DNA of 64,000 bases from JAILZP01 sp037444185 (GTDB taxonomy: Bacteria > Bacillota > Desulfotomaculia > Desulfotomaculales > Desulfocucumaceae). The notes beneath the pieces are model-generated. The model ran no database searches. It was not told where the DNA came from and saw only the letters and a list, made by a program, of their open reading frames with translations. Below are positions 17,667 through 27,100 of the stretch, one piece after another. The stretch's first letter is position 1. Every line of letters begins with the position of its first letter. The position numbers were made by a program, and so were the translations under genes. The stretch spans positions 1 to 64,000 of the forward strand of contig JBBIMW010000005.1 of the NCBI GenBank assembly GCA_037444185.1, read 5' to 3'.

Positions 17667-19886
17667 ATGTATTTATTTGACAGCCTGAACGACTCGCAAA
17701 AAGAGGCGGTGCTTTACACCGGGGGGCCTTTGCTGGTGCTGGCCGGAGCGGGCAGCGGCAAGACCCGGGTGCTGACTACAAAAATAGCCCACCTGATCCG
17801 GGATAAGGGTGTGCCGCCCTGGCATATACTGGCCATAACCTTCACCAACAAGGCGGCCCGGGAAATGAAGGACCGGGTGGCGGCCATAATCCCTGAAAGC
17901 GTCAGGGATCTGTGGGTGTGCACCTTTCACGCCGCCTGCATGCGCATACTAAGGAAACAGGCGGCCTTCGCCGGATATGGCCGGGGGTTTTCCGTCTATG
18001 ACGAGGGGGATCAGTATACGGTAATCAGGGAATGCATCAAGGAACTGGACATGGATGAAAAGAGGTATCCCCCAAAGGCCATAAGGTTTTCCATTTCCCA
18101 GGCCAAAAACCGGATTCTTTCGCCGGAGGAATTCGAAGAGCAGGCCCATGACCATTTTAGCAGGGCCGTGTCCAAAATTTATAAGATATACCAGGAAAGG
18201 CTGGTCCGCAACAACGCCCTGGACTTTGACGACATACTGATGGCCACGGTGGTGCTGTTCAGGCGGAATCCTCCTGTGCTCAGGTATTATCAGAACAGGT
18301 TCCGGTATATACTGGTGGATGAATATCAGGACACCAATTACGCCCAGTACTTGCTGGTGAACATGCTGGCCGGCGAACACAGGAATCTGTGCGTGGTGGG
18401 GGATCCGGACCAGGGTATATACAGCTGGCGGGGGGCGGACATAAATAATATAATGGACTTTGAAAATGACTACCCGGAAGCCAGGGTGATCGTACTGGAC
18501 CGGAACTACCGGTCCACCCGCACCATTCTGGAAGCCGCCAACCAGGTCATCAGAAACAATCCGGACCGCAAGGAAAAGAACCTCTGGACGGCTGAGGGGG
18601 ATGGCGCCCCGGTGATGATTTTCGATGCCGGCACCGAGCGCGGTGAGGCCGAATTTGTGGCCGGCAGGATTGAAAAGCTGCGTACCTTTATGAATATAAA
18701 GTACGGGGAGATGGCGGTTTTTTACAGAACCCATGCCATGTCCAGGGCTTTGGAGGAAACCCTGGTCAGGAGAGGGATCCCATACCAGATTGTGGGGGGG
18801 CTGAAGTTTTACGACCGTAAGGAAATAAAGGACCTGATAGCATACCTGCGGCTGGTGGACAACCCCATGGACACCGTCAGCCTGGCCAGGATAATAAACG
18901 AGCCCAAAAGAGGAGTCGGGGAAGCCTCCCTGCAGAAAATAACCGCTTTTTCCGCCGGCCGGGGGACCACCTGCGTGGAGGCGCTGATGGAAGCGCAGCA
19001 AATAGCGGGCCTTTCCGGGAAGGTCAAGGCGGCCTGCCGGGATCTGGGCGATGTGCTGGGTTCCGCCGCCGTAAGGCTGGGCAATGTTTCGGTGACGGAA
19101 CTGGTGCAGGAATTGCTGGAAAGGACCGGCTACTGGGCCGCCCTTGAGGCGGAGAGGAGCATCGAGTCCCAGACCAGGCAGGAAAACCTGAAGGAGTTCC
19201 TGACGGTGGCCGGGGAATTTGACCGCAATGCCGAAGAGCCCACATTGAGTGAATTCCTTGCCGGCATCGCCCTGGTGACCGACACGGACAGCATAGGACA
19301 GCAGTCGGACCAGGTGGCACTGATGACACTGCACAGCGCCAAGGGGCTGGAGTTTCCGGTGGTATTCCTGATCGGCATGGAGGAGGGGGTGTTTCCGCAC
19401 GCCAGGGCGCTGGACACGCCCCGGGAGATGTACGAGGAGCGCAGGCTGGCCTACGTGGGCATCACCCGGGCCAGGGAAATGCTTTACCTGACCAGGTGCT
19501 GGCAGAGGACCCTTTATGGAGTTACCCGGTCCAACGAGAGATCACGCTTCCTGGAGGAAATACCCGAAGGACTGGTTACCTTCAGTGACCCATTGGACGC
19601 CTGGGACCGGGATCCGGGATCCGGGCCGGAAGGCATGGAACCGGCATACCCAAACCCTGTAAAAATACCCGGGATATTTATTGGATCTCAGCTCAGGGGA
19701 CGCCCGGACAACGGCGGGATACCCGATTTCCAGGCGGGAGACGGCGTCAGGCACAGGAAGTGGGGGCCGGGCACCGTACTGGAGATCAGGGGGAAGGGAG
19801 ATTCGGCGGAAATAAGGGTGGAGTTTCCGGGCCGGGGGGTCAAGACCCTGCTGGCCAGGTTCGCCCCGCTGGAAAAAATCGACTAA
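17667..19886 (+). CDS. pcrA: ATP-dependent DNA helicase PcrA/UvrD
   Basis: Superfamily 1A 3-prime to 5-prime helicase, 739 aa, the family length. Motifs in order: Q-motif LNDSQKEAV, Walker A AGAGSGKTRVL (about 27-37), motif Ia TFTNKAAREMKDR, motif II VDEYQDTN, motif III DPDQGIYSWRGAD, motif IV LDRNYRST, motif V TLHSAKGLEFPVVFL and motif VI VGITRAR. The C-terminal PcrA tail with a tudor-like RNA-polymerase-interaction segment (GDGVRHRKWGPGTV) is also present. It works in nucleotide excision repair and plasmid/rolling-circle replication. Upstream of the amj-like gene and ligA, a common Firmicute pcrA-ligA arrangement. Confidence 0.97.
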   Translation: MYLFDSLNDSQKEAVLYTGGPLLVLAGAGSGKTRVLTTKIAHLIRDKGVPPWHILAITFTNKAAREMKDRVAAIIPESVRDLWVCTFHAACMRILRKQAAFAGYGRGFSVYDEGDQYTVIRECIKELDMDEKRYPPKAIRFSISQAKNRILSPEEFEEQAHDHFSRAVSKIYKIYQERLVRNNALDFDDILMATVVLFRRNPPVLRYYQNRFRYILVDEYQDTNYAQYLLVNMLAGEHRNLCVVGDPDQGIYSWRGADINNIMDFENDYPEARVIVLDRNYRSTRTILEAANQVIRNNPDRKEKNLWTAEGDGAPVMIFDAGTERGEAEFVAGRIEKLRTFMNIKYGEMAVFYRTHAMSRALEETLVRRGIPYQIVGGLKFYDRKEIKDLIAYLRLVDNPMDTVSLARIINEPKRGVGEASLQKITAFSAGRGTTCVEALMEAQQIAGLSGKVKAACRDLGDVLGSAAVRLGNVSVTELVQELLERTGYWAALEAERSIESQTRQENLKEFLTVAGEFDRNAEEPTLSEFLAGIALVTDTDSIGQQSDQVALMTLHSAKGLEFPVVFLIGMEEGVFPHARALDTPREMYEERRLAYVGITRAREMLYLTRCWQRTLYGVTRSNERSRFLEEIPEGLVTFSDPLDAWDRDPGSGPEGMEPAYPNPVKIPGIFIGSQLRGRPDNGGIPDFQAGDGVRHRKWGPGTVLEIRGKGDSAEIRVEFPGRGVKTLLARFAPLEKID

Positions 19887-19905
19887 GAGGTGTGAGTGAC
19901 ACCGG

Positions 19906-20781
19906 ATGGACCGCTTGATGGCTGTGGTCATCCTGACGGCCGTAATCCATCTGATCAATACTCTCATGTACTCGGTCAGGGTTTCCGGAGTCAGGACAGG
20001 CCGGCTGGCCACGGCGATATCGCTGTTTAATGTTGTTTTTTTGCTCTCCAGCACTGCCAATATGATCCAGGGCCCTATAATGGCAGCCATGGTGGAGGAC
20101 GCCATCCACAGGGGCGGACTGGAGGGCTTTTCCGGACGGGTTGGAATGGATGTGCATTTCCCGCCAGGATACCGCGAACAGCTGGACATACTGGCCTGGA
20201 ACACAAGGCTGGTGATGCTGGCGGCCACGGCGGGCACTTTGCTGGGGGCGCTGTTGCTCCCCATGTCGGTGGAATTGTTCGTCAGGGCCATAATGGTCTT
20301 TGACAGGGCAGGGTCCGTGCCGGGGATGATGCTTATGGCCCTGTTCTCCAGGCGCCGGCTGGCCATGATTCTCCGGGAAATCCGGATTTCCGGGCGGGGT
20401 GTGGAGGCGCCGGGGGTGTCCGGGATGCCTTTGCTGTTCCTGGCCATGAACGTGGTGGTGACCGGTGTTTTTACCACCGGTGTGCTTTCGGCCCTCTATG
20501 CCGGGGCCCTTTATCCGGCCTACCGGGCATCGGCCACCATGATGGCGTCCATAGTGAACGGGGTGGCCCAGGTGCTTTTCGCCACCGTGGTGGATCCCGC
20601 CGCCGCCAGGGTTACGGATCAGGCCCTGCAGGGGATGAGGCCCGAGTCCGACGTCAGGAGGATGGCTTGTCTTCTGGCCGCCTCCAGGCTGTTGGGAACA
20701 GTGCTGGCCCAGGGGATATTTTTGCCGGCGGCGCACCTGATCAAATATGCTGCTTTATTCATGACAAGGAATACGGTATAA
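19906..20781 (+). CDS. amj: Amj-family lipid II flippase
   Basis: A 291-aa membrane protein with 6 or so hydrophobic segments. The N-terminal region, with HLINTLMYSVRVSGVRTGR and SLFNVVFLLSSTANMIQGP, is the recognisable signature of the Amj (YdaH, DUF2837) family. In B. subtilis Amj can replace MurJ in moving lipid II across the membrane for peptidoglycan synthesis. Position between pcrA and ligA suggests no functional link. The start ATG follows GAGGTG. The stop overlaps a dispersed repeat element. Confidence 0.8.
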   Translation: MDRLMAVVILTAVIHLINTLMYSVRVSGVRTGRLATAISLFNVVFLLSSTANMIQGPIMAAMVEDAIHRGGLEGFSGRVGMDVHFPPGYREQLDILAWNTRLVMLAATAGTLLGALLLPMSVELFVRAIMVFDRAGSVPGMMLMALFSRRRLAMILREIRISGRGVEAPGVSGMPLLFLAMNVVVTGVFTTGVLSALYAGALYPAYRASATMMASIVNGVAQVLFATVVDPAAARVTDQALQGMRPESDVRRMACLLAASRLLGTVLAQGIFLPAAHLIKYAALFMTRNTV

Positions 20782-20910
20782 GCTGTTTTCCGGGCAGACC
20801 TTCACGCCGCCTCGGGCGGCACCATCAGAGGATGAAAATACATTCATCCCGGCCTGCCCATTCTGAATTCTGGATTCTGAATTCCGGCAGAATAATCCAC
20901 TCAGTATGAG
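20778..20910 (+). repeat. Dispersed intergenic repeat, copy A
   Basis: Three short modules here recur at 31290-31350: a 22-base block at 20778-20799 (20 of 22 identical to 31329-31350), GAGGATGAAAATACATTCAT at 20828-20847 (19 of 20 identical to 31290-31309), and a 23-base block at 20888-20910 (about 18 of 23 identical to 31311-31333). The order differs between the copies, as if each is a cut from a tandem array. The AATTCTGGATTCTGA block (20866-20880) recurs exactly at 35375-35389. It has no coding potential. Confidence 0.6.
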
Positions 20911-20934
20911 TAATTTCCAGGGCAGGTGTAAAAT

Positions 20935-22947
20935 GTGTCTTCTCCTTTATTAGAGGCCCGGCGCAGGACCGAAGCACTGAGAAAAGAGATAGAAAAGCAC
21001 AATTATAATTATTACGTGTTGGACAGCCCCACCATTCCGGACGACGGGTTTGACGCGCTGATGAGGGAGCTGGCGGCGCTGGAAAGGCAGTATCCGGAGC
21101 TGATCACTGCGGATTCGCCCACCATGAGGGTGGGGGGGGCACCCAGGGACGGCTTTGTCACCGTGCGCCACCTGTCGCCCATGCTGAGTCTGGGCAACGC
21201 CTTCAGCGAGGACGAACTGCGGGACTTTGACCGCAGGGTGAGGCAGGGGGTGCAGGGGGAAGCGGTGGAATATGTGGCGGAACTTAAAATAGACGGTCTG
21301 GCCGTATCCATTTTGTATGAAGACGGTCTGCTGGTCAGGGCGTCCACCAGGGGGGACGGAGACAGCGGGGAGGACATAACCCCGAATTTAAAGACCGTCC
21401 GTTCGCTGCCGCTGAGACTCAAGGACGGGGTCAGGGTTCTGGAGGTGCGCGGCGAGGCGTACATGTCCAAGGAGGCCTTTGCCCGCCTTAACCAGTCCCG
21501 GGAGGAAAGCGGGGAGCCGTTATTTGCCAATCCGCGCAATGCCGCCGCCGGTTCCCTGCGCCAGCTGGACCCCGGAGTGACGGCTTCCCGCCGGATAAAT
21601 GCGTTTGCATATGCCGTGGGGGCGATGGACGGAGTTTCCTTCAGGACTCACCACGAAGTGCTGGAATACCTTAAAAGTCAGGGTTTTCCGGTCAATCCGC
21701 ACCACCGGCTGCTGAAGGACATGGATGAAGTGGTGAAATACTGCAGGGAGTGGCGGCACAGCAGGTTCGATCTTCCCTACACCACTGATGGAGTGGTGGT
21801 GAAGGTGAACGATCTGGGCCAGCAGGGCCGGCTGGGGGCCACCATGAAAAGCCCCCGCTGGGCCGTGGCCTTCAAGTATCCCCCGGATCAGGCCAGGACC
21901 CGGGTCAGTGACATTATACTGAGGGTTGGCAGAACCGGAGTGCTTACCCCCACAGCCGTACTGAAGCCGGTGAGGCTTGCCGGCACCACGGTGACCAAGG
22001 CCACCCTGCACAATGAGGACATGATCAGGGAGAAGGACGTCCGGATAGGAGACACGGTGCTGGTGCACAAGGCAGGGGACGTTATCCCGGAGATACTGGA
22101 AGTGATTAAGGAAGAACGCCGGGGAGACGAGAAGCCCTTCAACATGCCCGCCGAATGCCCAGAGTGCGGTTCGGCGGTGAACCGGCCCGGAGGGGAGGCG
22201 GCGGTGAGGTGTGTGAACCGGCGTTGCCCGGCCAGATTGCGGGAGGGGCTGATTCACTTCGTTTCCCGGAGTGCCATGGATATAGCCGGACTGGGTCCGG
22301 CGGTGATCGGCCAGCTGATGTCCGCCGGGCTGATAAGGGACGCGGCGGACCTGTATAGATTAAAAAAAGATGAGCTGGCCTCCCTGGAGCGGATGGGGGA
22401 TAAGTCCGCCCAAAATCTGCTCGCAGCCTTGGAGAAGAGCAAGCGGAACCCTCTGTACAGGGTTATCTACTCCCTGGGCATACGGCACGTGGGGGAAAGG
22501 GCGGCTAAGGTGCTGGCCGGGCACTTCGGGTCCATGGAGGGGTTAATGGCGGCCGGCTACGGGGAACTGGTTTCCGTGCCGGAAATAGGTCCCGGTACCG
22601 CCGGAAGCGTGGCGGAGTTTTTCGCCGACCCCGGCAACAGAGAATTGGTGGGAAAGCTGGCCGATCTGGGAGTAAATATGAAGATGACGGAAGAAAAGGC
22701 CGGAGTATTTTCCCGACCCCTGGAGGGAAAAACGGTGGTGATTACCGGGGAGTTAAAGCGGTGCAACAGGCAGGAGGCCGGGGAACTGGTGGAGAGACTG
22801 GGTGGAAGGGTGTCGTCCAGTGTAAGTAAAAAGACCGACCTGCTGGTGGCGGGGGATAATCCCGGCGGCAAATACGGCAAGGCGGTCAGCCTGGGCGTAA
22901 AAATACTGGATGAGGACGAGTTCATGAAACTGGCGGGACTGTATTGA
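20935..22947 (+). CDS. ligA: NAD-dependent DNA ligase LigA
   Basis: Seals nicks in replication and repair using NAD. 670 aa with all domains: Ia (YYVLDSPTIPDDGFDALMREL), adenylation with catalytic Lys in AELKIDGLAV (about residue 118), OB fold (LRVGRTGVLTPTA), four-cysteine zinc finger (CPECG ... CVNRRCPARL, about 407-435), helix-hairpin-helix repeats and a C-terminal BRCT domain (LEGKTVVITGELKRC...). GTG start with an AGGTG SD. Confidence 0.97.
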   Translation: MSSPLLEARRRTEALRKEIEKHNYNYYVLDSPTIPDDGFDALMRELAALERQYPELITADSPTMRVGGAPRDGFVTVRHLSPMLSLGNAFSEDELRDFDRRVRQGVQGEAVEYVAELKIDGLAVSILYEDGLLVRASTRGDGDSGEDITPNLKTVRSLPLRLKDGVRVLEVRGEAYMSKEAFARLNQSREESGEPLFANPRNAAAGSLRQLDPGVTASRRINAFAYAVGAMDGVSFRTHHEVLEYLKSQGFPVNPHHRLLKDMDEVVKYCREWRHSRFDLPYTTDGVVVKVNDLGQQGRLGATMKSPRWAVAFKYPPDQARTRVSDIILRVGRTGVLTPTAVLKPVRLAGTTVTKATLHNEDMIREKDVRIGDTVLVHKAGDVIPEILEVIKEERRGDEKPFNMPAECPECGSAVNRPGGEAAVRCVNRRCPARLREGLIHFVSRSAMDIAGLGPAVIGQLMSAGLIRDAADLYRLKKDELASLERMGDKSAQNLLAALEKSKRNPLYRVIYSLGIRHVGERAAKVLAGHFGSMEGLMAAGYGELVSVPEIGPGTAGSVAEFFADPGNRELVGKLADLGVNMKMTEEKAGVFSRPLEGKTVVITGELKRCNRQEAGELVERLGGRVSSSVSKKTDLLVAGDNPGGKYGKAVSLGVKILDEDEFMKLAGLY

Positions 22948-22977
22948 TCCCTTCCCCGGGCCCGGTTGTGAAGAATA

Positions 22978-23007
22978 TTGCTCCTGCGGCAATCCCTTTG
23001 CTATAAT
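22978..23007 (+). promoter_or_regulatory. Extended -10 promoter of gatCAB
   Basis: TTGCTC (22978-22983), 18-base spacer, TGC-TATAAT (-10 at 23002-23007). It lies about 50 bases before the gatC start, in the short gap after ligA. Confidence 0.6.
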
Positions 23008-23055
23008 AAAGCAATATTAATGGATTGGTGTCCGGGACGGGAGGAAGGTGTGTTC

Positions 23056-23337
23056 ATGCTGACCATGGCTGAGGTGGAGCATGTGGCCATGCTGGCCAGA
23101 CTGTATCTTACCGAAGAGGAAAAGAAGATATACTCGGAACAGCTAAGCTCCATTCTGGAGTATGCCAGAAAACTGGAGGAGCTGGATACCGGAAACGTGT
23201 CCCCCACGGCCCACGTTCTGCCGCTGGAGAATATCTTCAGGGAGGACAGGGCGGGCCCCCATATGGATCCGGAGAGGGCCATGCGGAACGCTCCGGACAG
23301 GGAGGGTAATTATTTTAGAGTGCCCAGGATAGTGTGA
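23056..23337 (+). CDS. gatC: Asp/Glu-tRNA amidotransferase subunit GatC
   Basis: Small 93-aa subunit that ties GatA to GatB. The sequence has the standard N-terminal helix (EVEHVAMLARLYLTEEEKK), the SSILEYARKLEELDT stretch, the PTAHVLPLENIFREDR belt and the final RNAPDREGNYFRVPRIV. ATG 23056 has GAGGAAGG at 7-8 bases; a longer frame from 22978 overlaps the promoter and is rejected. Confidence 0.95.
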   Translation: MLTMAEVEHVAMLARLYLTEEEKKIYSEQLSSILEYARKLEELDTGNVSPTAHVLPLENIFREDRAGPHMDPERAMRNAPDREGNYFRVPRIV

Positions 23338-23374
23338 GTTTGTTCCGGCCGGTCCGGGTTAGGAAGTGATTTGA

Positions 23375-24832
23375 TTGGAATTGCATTACATGTCGGCCGG
23401 TGAGATGCGCCGCATGATGGAGGACCGGGAGATCAGCGCCGGGGAAATCTGCCGGGCTTTCCTGGACAGGATAGAAAAGCTGGACAAAAAAACCGGGGCC
23501 TTCATAACCGTCACCGGGGAACTGGCTTTGAACCAGGCCGGGGCGGTGGACAAATTGATTGCTTCAGGTGAAAAAATACCGCCTCTGGCGGGAATCCCCG
23601 TGGCGGTGAAGGACAACTTGTGCACCGAGGGGATCCGCACCACCTGCGCCTCGAAGATGTTGCGTAATTTTATTCCGCCATACAGCGCCACGGTGATTGA
23701 GAGGATTGTGGGCCGGGGCATGGTGATGGTGGGTAAAACCAATATGGACGAGTTCGCCATGGGGTCATCCACCGAAAACTCAGGTTTGTTTCCCGTCTCC
23801 AACCCGTGGGACACCGATCTGGTGCCAGGCGGGTCCAGCGGGGGCTCGGCGGTGGCCGTGGCCACCGGGCAGGCCGTGACGGCTCTCGGGTCCGACACCG
23901 GGGGTTCCATCAGGCAGCCCGCATCGCTTTGCGGGGTGGTGGGGATGAAGCCCACCTACGGGCTGGTATCCAGATATGGCCTGGTGGCCTACGCTTCCTC
24001 CCTGGACCAGGTTGGGCCCCTGGCCAGAAACGTGGCTGACTGCGCAGAAATGCTGAAGGCCATAGCCGGGCACGACCACCGGGATTCAACTTCGGCCCCG
24101 GGGGAAAGAGATGACTATTCCGTTTTTTTGAACAGGGACATAAAGGGACTGAAAATAGGGGTCCCCAGGGAGTACATGGGCGAAGGCATCGACCCCGGGG
24201 TGCGCTCCGTCATTGAGGGGGCGTTGAAGGTACTGGATTCCCTGGGGGCGGAGATCGAAGAGACAAGCCTGCCCCACAGCCGGTACGCTGTTCCTGCGTA
24301 CTACCTTATCGCCACGGCCGAGGCCAGCTCCAATCTCGCCCGCTATGACGGGGTGAGCTATGGATACCGGGCGGATGACGCCGAAGATGTGGTGGACATG
24401 TATATGAAGTCCCGCAGCCGGGGGTTCGGCGCGGAGGTGAAAAGGCGCATCATGCTGGGCACCTACGCCCTTTCGGCGGGATATTACGACGCCTATTACC
24501 TTAAGGCGCTGAAGGTGCGCACACTGATCAAACAGGATTTCGACCGGGCCTTTGAAAAATATGACGTGCTGGTCAGTCCCACTTCCCCCAGCACCGCCTT
24601 CCGGAAGGGGGAAAAGGTTGACGACCCGCTGCAGATGTACCTTTCCGACATTACCACCATATCGGTAAACCTGGCCGGAATACCGGGCATATCCGTGCCT
24701 GCGGGATTCTCCGGGGGACTTCCGGTGGGGATGCAGATAATGGGCCGTCCCTTTGGCGAGGGCACCCTGCTGCGGGTGGCCCACGCCTTTGAAATGTCCA
24801 CGGACCATCATGTGAAAATGCCTGAAATTTGA
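23375..24832 (+). CDS. gatA: Asp/Glu-tRNA amidotransferase subunit GatA
   Basis: Amidase-signature glutaminase, 485 aa, releasing ammonia for transamidation of Glu-tRNA(Gln)/Asp-tRNA(Asn). The Ser-cisSer-Lys triad is visible: Lys in IPVAVKDNLC, PGGSSGGSAVAVA and GSDTGGSIRQPASLCG. TTG start at 23375 with AGGAAG (23361-23366); Met-Glu-Leu is the usual GatA N-terminus. Between gatC and gatB. Confidence 0.96.
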   Translation: MELHYMSAGEMRRMMEDREISAGEICRAFLDRIEKLDKKTGAFITVTGELALNQAGAVDKLIASGEKIPPLAGIPVAVKDNLCTEGIRTTCASKMLRNFIPPYSATVIERIVGRGMVMVGKTNMDEFAMGSSTENSGLFPVSNPWDTDLVPGGSSGGSAVAVATGQAVTALGSDTGGSIRQPASLCGVVGMKPTYGLVSRYGLVAYASSLDQVGPLARNVADCAEMLKAIAGHDHRDSTSAPGERDDYSVFLNRDIKGLKIGVPREYMGEGIDPGVRSVIEGALKVLDSLGAEIEETSLPHSRYAVPAYYLIATAEASSNLARYDGVSYGYRADDAEDVVDMYMKSRSRGFGAEVKRRIMLGTYALSAGYYDAYYLKALKVRTLIKQDFDRAFEKYDVLVSPTSPSTAFRKGEKVDDPLQMYLSDITTISVNLAGIPGISVPAGFSGGLPVGMQIMGRPFGEGTLLRVAHAFEMSTDHHVKMPEI

Positions 24833-24858
24833 TTCTGTCCTTGTTGGAGGTTGGTCAG

Positions 24859-26313
24859 GTGGTACGGTACGAAACGGTTATAGGACTGGAAGTGCATGTG
24901 GAGCTGAAGACCGAAACCAAAATATTCTGCCCGTCCAGCACGGTTTTCGGAGGGGGCCCCAATACCCACGTCTGCCCCGTCTGCCTGGGGTTGCCCGGGG
25001 TGCTGCCGGTGATGAATAAAAAGGTGCTGGAGTACGCCGTCAGGGTGAGTCTGGCCTTAAACTGCAAGATTGCAGAGTACTCTAAATTCGACCGCAAGAA
25101 TTACTACTACCCCGATTTGCCCAAAAACTACCAGATTTCTCAGTACGACCTGCCCCTGGCGGAGCACGGGCATCTGGACATCCACGTTGACGGTCGGGTT
25201 AAGAGAGTTGGCATCACCAGGGTGCACATGGAGGAGGATGCGGGGAAGCTGGTGCACCAGGGAACCATAGCCACCACTCCCTACTCCCTGGTGGACTACA
25301 ACCGCACCGGCGTCCCGCTGGTTGAAATTGTGTCGGACCCGGAACTGAGATCTCCGGAGGAGGCCAGGGCATACCTGGAAAAACTTCTGGCCATCATCCA
25401 GTACACCGGTGTTTCCGACTGCAAAATGGAGGAAGGATCCCTGAGGTGCGACGCCAACGTGTCGGTAAGGCCGGAGGGCGGCGCGGAGTTGGGCACAAAA
25501 ACTGAGATTAAAAACATGAACTCCTTCAAGGCGCTGCAAAGGGCACTGCGTTACGAGGCGGAAAGGCAGATCCGGGTACTGGAGGAGGGCGGGCGGATTG
25601 TCCAGGAAACCCGCACCTGGGACGAGGCCAGGGGTGTCACCCTGTCCATGCGCAGCAAGGAGCAGGCCCACGACTACAGGTATCTTCCAGATCCCGACCT
25701 GGCTCCGATGGTCATCCACAAAAGCTGGGTGGATGAAATAAAAGCATCCCTGCCGGAACTGCCGGACCGGAGAAGGGACAGATATATCAGGGATCTGGGA
25801 ATATCAGGATATGACGCTTCGGTGATCACTTCCACCAGGGAAATGGCCGATTATTTCGAGGAATGCCTGGCTTCTCACCCCAATGCCAAGGCGGTGGCCA
25901 ACTGGATTATGGGGGATCTGTCCAGGCTCCTTAATGCCGAAAATATGGAAATCAGCCGGTGCCGCATCAGTCCGCCGCAGCTGGCCGCCATGCTGAGGCT
26001 CATTGACGGCGGCACCATCAGCGGAAAGATTGCCAAGGTGGTCTTCGAGGAGATGTTCTCAAGCGGCAAGGATCCGGAGGTAATTGTCAGAGAAAAGGGA
26101 CTGGTGCAGATTACCGACGAGGGGGCCATTTCCGCTGCGGTGGAACGGGCCCTGGCCGAAAACCCCAAGGTGGTGCAAGACTTCCGGGACGGCAAGGACA
26201 AGGCCCTGGGGTTCCTGGTGGGACAGGTGATGAGGTTGACCAGGGGCAAGGCCAATCCGGAGATGGTGAATAGGCTGATAAGAGACAGAATAAAGAGTGA
26301 AGATGAAGGATGA
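24859..26313 (+). CDS. gatB: Asp/Glu-tRNA amidotransferase subunit GatB
   Basis: Kinase/transamidase subunit, about 484 aa. Features: YETVIGLEVHVELKT, the zinc-site region CPSSTVFGGGPNTHVCPVCLGLPG, NRTGVPLVEIVSDPE, CKMEEGSLRCDANVS, KNMNSFKALQRAL and a C-terminal YqeY-like helical tail that reads the tRNA. GTG 24859 stands 8 bases from GGAGG (24846-24850) and is preferred to the longer frame from 24829. Confidence 0.95.
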   Translation: MVRYETVIGLEVHVELKTETKIFCPSSTVFGGGPNTHVCPVCLGLPGVLPVMNKKVLEYAVRVSLALNCKIAEYSKFDRKNYYYPDLPKNYQISQYDLPLAEHGHLDIHVDGRVKRVGITRVHMEEDAGKLVHQGTIATTPYSLVDYNRTGVPLVEIVSDPELRSPEEARAYLEKLLAIIQYTGVSDCKMEEGSLRCDANVSVRPEGGAELGTKTEIKNMNSFKALQRALRYEAERQIRVLEEGGRIVQETRTWDEARGVTLSMRSKEQAHDYRYLPDPDLAPMVIHKSWVDEIKASLPELPDRRRDRYIRDLGISGYDASVITSTREMADYFEECLASHPNAKAVANWIMGDLSRLLNAENMEISRCRISPPQLAAMLRLIDGGTISGKIAKVVFEEMFSSGKDPEVIVREKGLVQITDEGAISAAVERALAENPKVVQDFRDGKDKALGFLVGQVMRLTRGKANPEMVNRLIRDRIKSEDEG

Positions 26314-26343
26314 ACTCTTTTAAAAAAGCATTGCATTCTGTGC

Positions 26344-26366
26344 CAAGGGGGCTTGCCGCCCCCTTG
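26344..26366. terminator. Hairpin between convergent gatB and livF
   Basis: CAAGGGGGC (26344-26352), loop TTGCC, GCCCCCTTG (26358-26366): a 9-bp perfect stem in the 80-base gap between convergent genes. Only a broken T-tract follows on either strand, so it may act as a weak bidirectional terminator. Confidence 0.5.
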
Positions 26367-26392
26367 ATGGATTTTATTCTCCCCAACCCAAT

Positions 26393-27100
26393 TTATGTAC
26401 CCAGATAGGCCTTTTTTACCAGGCTGTTATTTAAGAGTTCCCTGCTGGTCCCTTCCAGTACCACTTTGCCGTTTTCAAGCACATAACCCCGGTGGGTGAT
26501 CATTAAGGCCATGTGGGCGTTTTGTTCCGATAAAAAAATTGTTGTTCCCATTTCGTTGATGGCTTTGATTACATCGCCAATCTTTTTGACCACCAGGGGC
26601 GCCAGTCCCATGGAGGGCTCGTCCAGCAAAAGAATTTCCGGCTGAGACATCATCGATCTCCCGATGGCCAGCATCTGCTGTTCGCCGCCGCTTAGGGTCC
26701 CGGCCAACTGTTTGCTCCTTTCTTTGAGTATGGGAAATAGCTCGTGTACCTGGCCCAAAGTCCTTTCCACCCCTTTTTTGTCTCTTTTGCGGGTGTACGC
26801 GCCCAACATCAAGTTTTTTAATACCGGGAGCCGGGGGAAAAGCATGCGGCCTTCAGGGCACAGGGACAGGCCCAGGCTGACGATGGCATGGGCGGGCAGG
26901 CGGTGGATAGCCGTTCCTTTGAGTTCTATGCTGCCCCGGGAAGGCTTCAGCACCCCGGCCACGGTCCGGAACAGCGTGCTTTTGCCGGCGCCGTTGCTCC
27001 CCAGCAGGGCTACAATCTCCCCCTTTTCAATGTCCATGGAAACATCGTGGACTGCCTGAAATCCGCCCATGACCGTGGTAACATTTTTCAGCCTAAGCAA
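26393..27100 (-). CDS. livF: Branched-chain amino-acid-type ABC transporter ATPase LivF
   Basis: Cytosolic ATPase of a HAAT-family importer, 235 aa. Walker A GSNGAGKST, signature LSGGEQQMLAIGRSM, Walker B EILLLDEPSMGLAP, H-loop in FLSEQNAHMAL (the LivF-typical replacement around the switch region). TTG start with GGAGGG at 6 bases; overlaps livG by 8 bases. Last gene of the reverse operon livK-H-M-G-F. Confidence 0.93.
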   Translation of the reverse strand: MLRLKNVTTVMGGFQAVHDVSMDIEKGEIVALLGSNGAGKSTLFRTVAGVLKPSRGSIELKGTAIHRLPAHAIVSLGLSLCPEGRMLFPRLPVLKNLMLGAYTRKRDKKGVERTLGQVHELFPILKERSKQLAGTLSGGEQQMLAIGRSMMSQPEILLLDEPSMGLAPLVVKKIGDVIKAINEMGTTIFLSEQNAHMALMITHRGYVLENGKVVLEGTSRELLNNSLVKKAYLGT